DNA from: an uncultured Collinsella sp.
Lineage (GTDB): Bacteria > Actinomycetota > Coriobacteriia > Coriobacteriales > Coriobacteriaceae
NCBI GenBank assembly: GCA_900541235.1
Contig: UQIW01000007.1
Coordinates: 24,908 to 88,907 of the forward strand
Direction: 5' to 3'
DNA: 64,000 nt
Shown: positions 58,165 to 64,000 of the stretch, in pieces
Layout of the letters: the number at the start of each line of letters is the position of its first letter
Position numbering within the stretch: the stretch's first letter is position 1
The notes under the pieces: generated by a model
Database searches by the model: none
What the model was told of the DNA's origin: nothing
The model's input: the letters and a program-made list of their open reading frames with translations, nothing else
Translations under genes and position numbers: made by a program

Positions 58165-58575
58165 GTGGACGGATTGAATACGGTGTTGGAGTATCTGACG
58201 TCGGTGCCGGCATGGTATTTGGCGACGAGCGTTGACGGACAGCCTCATGTGCGTCCGTTTTCGTTTGCGCAGATCCAGGATGGCAAGCTGTGGTTTGTAA
58301 CAGCGCGCACCAAAGATGTGTGGCAAGAGCTGCTGCAAAACCAGCGCTTTGAGGCCACGAGTTGGTGGCCGGGCCATGGCTGGCTTATCTTGCGCGGGCG
58401 TGCCGGCTTGGATGACCGGGCTTTAGACGAAATGCGCGAAGCCGGGTGGAAGCATCTAGAGCGCCTGGGCGAGCACTATGAGGGTCCTAACGACCCCACG
58501 CTCGTCTTCTTTAGCGTCGAGGATCCCGAGGCTTTTATCTGCAATCACGACGAATGGGTGCCGGTCGAGCTCTAG
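58165..58575 (+). CDS. Second PNPOx-like FMN-binding split-barrel protein
   Basis: A 136-residue paralogue of the previous gene with the same core: YLTSVPAWYLATSVDGQPHVRPFSFAQIQDGKLWFVTARTKDVWQEL, and FFSVEDPEAFICN near the end. The two probably arose by tandem duplication and may form a heterodimer, as split barrels are dimeric. The start is a GTG after ACAGGAGGAAAC, 44 bases past the first gene. A long hairpin follows the stop. Confidence 0.82.
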   Translation: MDGLNTVLEYLTSVPAWYLATSVDGQPHVRPFSFAQIQDGKLWFVTARTKDVWQELLQNQRFEATSWWPGHGWLILRGRAGLDDRALDEMREAGWKHLERLGEHYEGPNDPTLVFFSVEDPEAFICNHDEWVPVEL

Positions 58576-58612
58576 CCGGCTGGCTCATCCTAACAACTTG
58601 GTTTTCGCATGG

Positions 58613-58666
58613 GCGGGCCCCGTATTGCCCGGTGCCGTTAGGAGCGCCGGTCAATATGGGGCCCGC
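58613..58666 (+). terminator. Long hairpin behind the riboflavin-flavoprotein operon
   Basis: GCGGGCCCC (58613-58621) pairs with GGGGCCCGC (58658-58666), and inner segments continue the stem with small mismatches. There is no clear T-run, so it may be a terminator or another palindromic element. Confidence 0.55.
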
Positions 58667-58832
58667 TCCATTTGTCAATTCCTTCAAGCGAATGTGTCGG
58701 GATTGTTTCAATGCATGAATATGCAAGCCATTTACGTGTCCATGCATCTTTTGGTGCTAAAGTTTCAACCCACTTCATAACAACCGCTGCGAAATGCGCA
58801 TCGGTGCATAAATCGCAGACAAGGAGTCTGAT

Positions 58833-59903
58833 ATGTCTTTGAAGGTTGGAATCGTCGGCGCGGCTGGATATGCCGGCGCCGAACTCATTCGCCTCGTGCT
58901 TGGCCATCCCGAGTTTGAACTTGTCGCCATTACGTCCAACGCCGATGCCGGCCAGCCGCTGTCCGCGGTGTATCCGAGCTTTGCTGGCGTGAGCGATCTG
59001 GTTTTCACCACGCATGACGCCCCCGAGCTTAAATCCTGCGACGCCGTCTTCTTGGCCGTGCCGCACACGGCTGCCATGGCACAGGTGCCCGCACTGCTTG
59101 CATCTGGCGTCTCCTGCTTCGATCTTTCGGCCGATTACCGTCTGAGCGACGCGTCTGTCTTTGAGGCATGGTATGCCGCCGAGCACACGAGCCCCGAGTT
59201 GCTCAAGACCCGCGCTTTCGGCCTGCCCGAGCTGTTCTGCCAGGACTTAGAGACCGCTGCTTCCAGCCATGCCGCTGGCAGGTCCGTGTTGGTCGCCTGC
59301 GCCGGTTGCTATCCCACCGCAACGAGCCTTGCTGCCGCTCCCGCCGTGCGCGCCGACTGGGTTGCCCAGAGCGGCCCCGTAATCGTCGATGCCATTAGCG
59401 GCGTGACGGGTGCCGGTAAGTCCTGCAACGCCCGCACCCACTTTTGCAGCGCGGACGAGAACCTGGAAGCCTATGGCGTGGGTAAACATCGTCATACGCC
59501 CGAGATTGAGCAAATCCTTGGCTTAACCGATCGCGTCGTCTTTACCCCGCATCTGGCACCGCTCAAGCGCGGCCTGCTCTCCACGGTGACGATGCCGCTT
59601 ACGCCGCAGGCTATCGATACCTTGACCCTTGAGGACGTTGTCGACTATTACAAGCAGTTCTACGCTGGACGCACCTTTGTGCGTGTGCTCGACGCCGGCC
59701 AGCAGCCCAAGACGGCTTCGGTCGTCGGAACCAACGCCGCCCAGATTGGCCTCGCGCTCAACAAGCGCGCGGGCGTGCTGGTGGCGACGGGCGCCATCGA
59801 CAATCTGTGCAAGGGCGCTGCGGGCCAAGCGGTCCAGTGTGCCAATATCGTCTTTGGCTTTGACGAGCGACGAGGCTTGCCCACAGTGGCGTGCCCGGTG
59901 TAG
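58833..59903 (+). CDS. argC: N-acetyl-gamma-glutamyl-phosphate reductase
   Basis: Reduces N-acetylglutamyl phosphate to the semialdehyde with NADPH, the third step to ornithine. The 356-residue protein has GAAGYAGAELIRL at the dinucleotide site, the catalytic Cys in VACAGCYPTATSLA, and SGVTGAGKSCNARTHFC, HRHTPEIEQ and a C-terminal NLCKGAAGQAVQ. AAGGAG precedes the start. First gene of argC-J-B-D. A TGCATGAATATGCA palindrome at 58713-58726 upstream could be an arginine-repressor site, but this is weak. Confidence 0.95.
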   Translation: MSLKVGIVGAAGYAGAELIRLVLGHPEFELVAITSNADAGQPLSAVYPSFAGVSDLVFTTHDAPELKSCDAVFLAVPHTAAMAQVPALLASGVSCFDLSADYRLSDASVFEAWYAAEHTSPELLKTRAFGLPELFCQDLETAASSHAAGRSVLVACAGCYPTATSLAAAPAVRADWVAQSGPVIVDAISGVTGAGKSCNARTHFCSADENLEAYGVGKHRHTPEIEQILGLTDRVVFTPHLAPLKRGLLSTVTMPLTPQAIDTLTLEDVVDYYKQFYAGRTFVRVLDAGQQPKTASVVGTNAAQIGLALNKRAGVLVATGAIDNLCKGAAGQAVQCANIVFGFDERRGLPTVACPV

Positions 59904-60037
59904 CACATTCGATTGTTAACGATTTGGTAGTCGGGCATCGAGTGGGGCGCCACTCTTAAGCTGGTCTCATGATTACGACTGGCATGGCGCACCAACCGAT
60001 GTCCGTTTTTTGTTTGACATAAGGAGTCATAAAGACG

Positions 60038-61306
60038 ATGAATACCGACCTGATTGATATCAAGATTCGCGCCGTCGAGGGTGGCGTTACGGCAGCGGCC
60101 GGCTTTAAGGCCGCAGGCATCCATGCGGGATTCCGGAAGAATCCCGAGCGCTTAGACTATGCGCTCGTCATGCCCGATAAACCCTGTCCCGGCGCCGGCG
60201 TGTTTACGACCAACCGCTTTTGCGCGGCGCCCGTGCAGGTGAGCCGTGCCAACCTGGGCGGTGCGGACAAGGGCTACGGTATCATCGCCGGTGTTTCAAT
60301 CAACTCCGGCAACGCGAACGCCGCCACGGGCGAGACCGGCCTTGCCTGCGCGCGCGAGACCTGCAACATCGCATCGCAGGTTATTGGCTGCGAGCCCCAG
60401 CAGATCCTGGTTGCCTCCACGGGTGTGATTGGCCAGATTCTGCCGATCGACACGTTTGAGACAGCCATTCCTGCTGCCTACGAGGCGCTCTCCGCCCACG
60501 GTGGCGCCGATGCCGCTCGCGCCATCATGACGACCGACACGCACTCCAAGGAGTACGCCGTGTCCTACGTCAGTGAGGCTGCGGGTCATGCGGGCAATGT
60601 CTATACGGTAGGCGGCATGTGCAAGGGCTCGGGCATGATCATGCCCAATATGGCCACCATGATCGCAGTTATCACCACCGATGCCCCCGTCGAGCCTGCG
60701 GCACTTCATGCCCTGCTGCTCTCGACCGTCAAGCAGACCTTTAACAAGGTAACGGTCGATTCCGACACCTCGACCAACGACACCTGCATCATGCTTGCCT
60801 CCGGCGCCGCTGCCGCAGATGCCGAGCCTATCGTCGAGGGCTCCGATGCCTTCGACGAGTTGGTATTTGCCGTGCACGAGGTGTGCGAGAGCCTGGCGCG
60901 CAATATCGCCGCCGATGGTGAGGGCGCATCCAAGCTTGTTACGGTCAACGTTACCGGCGCCGTGAACGACGAGGACGCCGATATCGCCGCCCGTGCCGTT
61001 GCCAACTCGCCGCTCGTTAAGACCTGCATCGCCGGCCACGACTGCAACTGGGGCCGCGTCGCCATGGCACTCGGCAAGTGCGGCGTGAAGTTTAATCAGG
61101 AAGACGTTTCCATCGACATGATGGGCATGCCTGTCTGTCGCGATGGTCTGACTGTTCCCTTTGACGAGGACGAGGCTCTACGACGTTTCGAGGCGCCCGA
61201 GATCGTGATCTCGGCCGACCTGGGCGCAGGCGACGCGGCAACGACCGTGTGGACCTGCGACCTCACGCACGAGTACATCTCCATTAACGGTGACTACCGT
61301 TCCTAG
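60038..61306 (+). CDS. argJ: Glutamate N-acetyltransferase / ornithine acetyltransferase
   Basis: A 422-residue Ntn-fold enzyme that moves the acetyl group from N-acetylornithine to glutamate, recycling acetyl in the cyclic arginine pathway. Autocleavage is expected before Thr207 in KGSGMIMPNMATMIAVITTD. FNKVTVDSDTSTNDT and SPLVKTCIAGHDCNWGRVAMALGKCG are the other conserved blocks. Whether it can also use acetyl-CoA (bifunctional) is not readable. A 134-base gap separates it from argC, with ATAAGGAG before the ATG. Confidence 0.95.
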   Translation: MNTDLIDIKIRAVEGGVTAAAGFKAAGIHAGFRKNPERLDYALVMPDKPCPGAGVFTTNRFCAAPVQVSRANLGGADKGYGIIAGVSINSGNANAATGETGLACARETCNIASQVIGCEPQQILVASTGVIGQILPIDTFETAIPAAYEALSAHGGADAARAIMTTDTHSKEYAVSYVSEAAGHAGNVYTVGGMCKGSGMIMPNMATMIAVITTDAPVEPAALHALLLSTVKQTFNKVTVDSDTSTNDTCIMLASGAAAADAEPIVEGSDAFDELVFAVHEVCESLARNIAADGEGASKLVTVNVTGAVNDEDADIAARAVANSPLVKTCIAGHDCNWGRVAMALGKCGVKFNQEDVSIDMMGMPVCRDGLTVPFDEDEALRRFEAPEIVISADLGAGDAATTVWTCDLTHEYISINGDYRS

Positions 61307-61387
61307 ATTCCAGGCACGCTGCGCATCTTGCCGCGATTGCGGACAGCGGAGCACGGCGCGATAACGATACGAAAGACGAGGCAGATT

Positions 61388-62368
61388 ATGAAATTCGCAC
61401 GCGATTGTCGTTCGAGCGAATCCAACGAAGCAACCGCGCAGCTGCTGTTCGAAGCACTGCCGTGGATTAAGAACCTGACCGGCAAGACGGTTGTTATCAA
61501 ATATGGCGGAGCCGCCATGGTTGATGAGCAGCTGCGCCGCGACGTGATGAGCGACATCGTTTTGCTCAAGATCATCGGTATGCGCCCCGTCATCGTGCAT
61601 GGCGGCGGCAAGGCTATCAACGAGGCGCTCAGCCACTACGACATCCCCGTCGAGTTTAAGAACGGCCAGCGCGTGACTACGCCTGCCACCATGGACATCG
61701 TGCGCGAGGTACTGGGCGGCAAGGTCAATCAGGAGCTGGTCGCGGCGCTCAACCACCACGGCAACCTGGCCGTGGGCGTGTCGGGCAGTGATGCCGGCAC
61801 GCTCATCGCCGAGCCGCTCGACCCCGAGCTCGGTCGTGTGGGCAAAGTGACGCACGTCAACACCGACTATATCGAGCGCTTACTCGATAGCGAGTACATC
61901 CCCGTCATCGCTACCGTCGCGGCGGGGGAGGACGGCGGTTTCTTCAACATCAACGCCGACACCGCCGCCGGTGCCGTTGCCGCGGCGCTCCACGCGCATA
62001 AGGCGATCTTTTTGACCGATGTCGATGGCCTGTACAAGGACTTTAGCGACAAGGACTCGCTTATCTCCAACCTAACGCTCGACGAGGTTAACGAAATGCT
62101 CTACGGCGGCGAGGTCGATAAGGGCATGATTCCCAAGCTGCGTGCGGCCGTCGATGCGCTTACCGGCGGCGTATTTCGTGCCCACATCATTAACGGTACT
62201 ACGCCGCATTCGCTGCTCCTGGAGCTGCTGACCGATGCCGGCGTCGGCACCGTGATTCATTCCACCGAGACGGCTTACGAGTTCGATACGCATCCGCATC
62301 CGCTTTCGACGTTTGCTGCGCGTCTGACCGAGAACCTTGACGAGGTCGAGAAGCTTCAGACGGTCTAG
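61388..62368 (+). CDS. argB: Acetylglutamate kinase
   Basis: A 326-residue amino-acid kinase that phosphorylates N-acetylglutamate. KTVVIKYGGAAMVDE, VIVHGGGKAINEAL, GVSGSDAGTLIAEPL and GGVFRAHIINGTTPHSLLLELLTDAGVGT are the family motifs. The N-terminal helix before the kinase domain is typical of the arginine-inhibited hexameric type, so feedback inhibition is likely. The start at 61388 follows GACGAGGCAG; a longer frame adds 20 unrelated residues from the argJ-argB gap. Confidence 0.93.
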   Translation: MKFARDCRSSESNEATAQLLFEALPWIKNLTGKTVVIKYGGAAMVDEQLRRDVMSDIVLLKIIGMRPVIVHGGGKAINEALSHYDIPVEFKNGQRVTTPATMDIVREVLGGKVNQELVAALNHHGNLAVGVSGSDAGTLIAEPLDPELGRVGKVTHVNTDYIERLLDSEYIPVIATVAAGEDGGFFNINADTAAGAVAAALHAHKAIFLTDVDGLYKDFSDKDSLISNLTLDEVNEMLYGGEVDKGMIPKLRAAVDALTGGVFRAHIINGTTPHSLLLELLTDAGVGTVIHSTETAYEFDTHPHPLSTFAARLTENLDEVEKLQTV

Positions 62369-62437
62369 CTGACCCGCAGCCGCCCCATTCCTGCACCCAT
62401 AGCCCCGCGCCGTCTGGCGCCCAACGAAAGGCATCCC

Positions 62438-63721
62438 ATGTCACTTGCAGCTCAGCAATCGCTTGAATCCCATTACGTTATGCATACCTTTGGCCGCTCT
62501 CCGGTCGAGTTTGTCGAGGGTCACGGCATGAAGCTCACCGGCGACGATGGCCGTGAGTACCTCGACTTTCTTGCCGGCATCGGCGTGTGCAGCCTAGGTC
62601 ATGGCGACCCGGCTGTGCTCTCGGCGCTCGAGGCACAGACCAAAAAGCTCATGCATGTCTCCAATTACTTCTACATCGAGCAGCGCGGACAGGTCGCGGC
62701 GCTGCTGTCCAAGCTTGCTAACGACGACGTAGATGGTGCGCGCGTGCTTGCCGATGCCATTGTCGCCGGCGATGAGACCACGGCAGCTGCTCTTGGTGCC
62801 CCGGCTGCGGATGAGCAGGTTTGGGAGACCTTCTTTGCCAACTCTGGCGCCGAGGCCAACGAGGGCTCGATGAAGCTCGCGCGCCTGTACGCCAAGCGTG
62901 CCGGTAATGGCGGCAACACCATCGTGTGCATGCGCGGCGGGTTCCACGGCCGTACGCTCGAGACCATTGCCGCCACCATGCAGGATTGGCTGCAGGACAG
63001 CTTCCGCCCGCTGCCGGGTGGCTTTGTGGCCTGCACGCCCAACGATGTCGATGAACTGCGTGCGATCTTTAAGCAGCTGGGGAGCGAGATTTGTGCCGTG
63101 ATGCTCGAGCCGATCCAAGGTGAGAGTGGCGTGCACCCTATGACCGAGGAGTTTATGGCGGCAGCGCGCGACCTGGCACACGAAGTGGGCGCCGTGCTTA
63201 TCGCCGACGAGGTCCAGTGCGGTATCTTCCGCACGGGTAAGCCGTTTGCGTTCCAGACTTATGGCGTGGAGCCTGACATTATGAGCCTTGCCAAGGGCAT
63301 TGCTGATGGCGTGCCCATGGGTGCCGTCGTGGCAAAGAAGGAGATTGCCGACGTGTTTAAGCCGGGCGACCACGGCTCGACCTTTGGCGGTAGCTGCTTG
63401 GCCGTCGCGGCGTGCGCCGCGACGCTCTCCGCGCTCGTGCGCGGCGATTATGCCGACCATGCTGCCAAGGTAGGCGCCTATATGGAGGCAAAGCTCGCCA
63501 AGCTGCCGCTCGTGACCGAGGTGCGTGGCCGCGGCTTGATGCTCGGCTGTGATTTGGATGATGCCGTGGGCGACGCGCATGATGTTGTTGCCCGCGCGCT
63601 GGCCGCCGGTGCCGTGATCAACGCTACAGGTGCGCATACGCTGCGTTTCCTGCCGCCACTTGTCTGCGAAGAAGCCGACGTGGACAGTCTGATCGAGATC
63701 CTGTCGGGTGTCTTGGGCTAA
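62438..63721 (+). CDS. argD: Acetylornithine aminotransferase
   Basis: A 427-residue PLP-dependent class III aminotransferase converting N-acetylglutamate semialdehyde to N-acetylornithine. NSGAEANEGSMKLARLYAKR, RGGFHGRTLETIA, LIADEVQCGIFRTGKPFA and the PLP-lysine region IMSLAKGIADGVPMGAV are conserved. An insertion of about 40 residues (residues 95-125, DVDGARVLADAIVAGDETTA) before the NSGAEAN motif is longer than usual. GAAAGGC precedes the start. Last gene of the arg cluster in the window. Confidence 0.93.
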   Translation: MSLAAQQSLESHYVMHTFGRSPVEFVEGHGMKLTGDDGREYLDFLAGIGVCSLGHGDPAVLSALEAQTKKLMHVSNYFYIEQRGQVAALLSKLANDDVDGARVLADAIVAGDETTAAALGAPAADEQVWETFFANSGAEANEGSMKLARLYAKRAGNGGNTIVCMRGGFHGRTLETIAATMQDWLQDSFRPLPGGFVACTPNDVDELRAIFKQLGSEICAVMLEPIQGESGVHPMTEEFMAAARDLAHEVGAVLIADEVQCGIFRTGKPFAFQTYGVEPDIMSLAKGIADGVPMGAVVAKKEIADVFKPGDHGSTFGGSCLAVAACAATLSALVRGDYADHAAKVGAYMEAKLAKLPLVTEVRGRGLMLGCDLDDAVGDAHDVVARALAAGAVINATGAHTLRFLPPLVCEEADVDSLIEILSGVLG

Positions 63722-63746
63722 CGCGGTGCAATAACTCAATTTGGAC

Positions 63747-63806
63747 CGGGTTCCGGACTGCTGACGTGCCCTATGCGGCATGATTCAGCGGTCTGGAGCC
63801 CGTTTT
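63747..63806 (+). terminator. Imperfect hairpin ending the arg operon
   Basis: CGGG.TCC.GAC.GCTGA..TGCC pairs with GGCA....TCAGC.GTC.GGA.CCCG, followed by TTTT. It starts 25 bases past the argD stop. Confidence 0.65.
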
Positions 63807-63885
63807 GCCTTAGATTTGCTAAGGCAAGGGGGACCTGCTGACCAAAAAACAGTAAATATGAGTACTGCTACCGATTTGGTAGCAG
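63805..63885 (+). other. Two further hairpins behind the arg operon
   Basis: TTGCCTTAG / CTAAGGCAA (63805-63827, 5-base loop) and CTGCTACC / GGTAGCAG (63865-63885, 5-base loop, followed by CAGTTTTGG) form perfect stems. No gene is visible in 63722-64000 besides these structures. They may belong to the leader of a gene beyond the window. Confidence 0.4.
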
Positions 63886-63947
63886 CAGTTTTGGACTAAT
63901 AAGGCCAGATATCAAGTCGAAATGGTAGCGCGCAGAGATGTGGTGTA

Positions 63948-63981
63948 AGAGGCGGGGCATGCCCCGCCTCTTCTCTTTCTT
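63948..63981 (+). terminator. Intrinsic terminator-like palindrome at the window end
   Basis: A perfect 24-bp palindrome AGAGGCGGGGCATGCCCCGCCTCT followed by TCTCTTTCTT. It may terminate read-through from argD or a short RNA transcribed just before it. Confidence 0.6.
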
Positions 63982-64000
63982 GAAAGGGAGGGGACACCGC

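Overview
The window is about 64 kb of high-GC (roughly 60 percent) bacterial chromosome with long, tightly packed genes. Collinsella, or a close member of Coriobacteriia (Actinomycetota), is the best guess. This rests on the mix of gene families: a SEC-C-tagged methionine aminopeptidase, a giant BadF/BcrA-type activase typical of anaerobes, OPT, DUF389 and DUF6020 membrane proteins, an AmaP/Asp23 cluster and a LAQTG-anchored surface protein. The genus is an inference, not a measurement. I see no rRNA, tRNA, CRISPR array, transposase gene or prophage.

Layout. 0-11 kb: phosphofructokinase, a membrane-anchored Ntn hydrolase, M18 aminopeptidase, a 2-hydroxyacid dehydrogenase, methionine aminopeptidase, a radical SAM enzyme, an alpha/beta hydrolase, and a signalling pair (degenerate GGDEF-REC-HD-GYP plus an HPt protein). 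10.7-15.1 kb: a polar amino-acid ABC transporter with a C26 glutamine-amidotransferase-like hydrolase. 15.5-22.4 kb: Dxs, an HD protein, a CmpB-like membrane protein, ammonium transporter plus PII, a Cof-type HAD phosphatase and a toxin-like small peptide. 22.5-28.1 kb: a TetR regulator and the 1593-residue activase. 28.1-36 kb: a decayed reading frame, a small anchored protein, DUF389, a large coiled-coil/CAP wall-anchored protein and an OPT transporter. 36-47.9 kb: CoaX, dCMP deaminase, NifU-like protein, Lgt, DUF6020, YebC, the AmaP-DUF2273-Asp23 operon, YitT and three small envelope proteins, two of them with zinc ribbons. 48-51.3 kb: two amidohydrolases. 51.7-53.8 kb: groS-groL. 54.1-58.6 kb: an FMN riboswitch heading a complete riboflavin ECF transporter operon, followed by two FMN-barrel proteins. 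58.8-63.7 kb: argC-argJ-argB-argD, the cyclic route to ornithine.

How the genes work together. Nitrogen handling recurs: the glutamate-type ABC system, amt-glnK with a GlnR-box-like array upstream, and the arg operon. Envelope biogenesis and stress form a second theme (Lgt, AmaP/Asp23, the surface protein, the zinc-ribbon membrane proteins). An identical 15-bp palindromic site lies upstream of the surface-protein gene and one zinc-ribbon gene.

The most unusual content is intergenic. There are several families of palindromic elements whose stems differ completely in sequence while short asymmetric internal segments are conserved exactly. One family shares two side loops between 1-91 and 53810-53954. 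A second shares two exact 10-mers between 4118-4221 and 20541-20645. A third has a GGGACAGG-type core with unrelated complementary arms, and many of its copies start within 0-1 base of a stop codon. There are also a 67-bp inverted-repeat pair and a tandem triple of palindromes at 15.2-15.4 kb. These look like candidate mobile or structured elements. A nine-G tract inside the surface-protein gene suggests phase variation.
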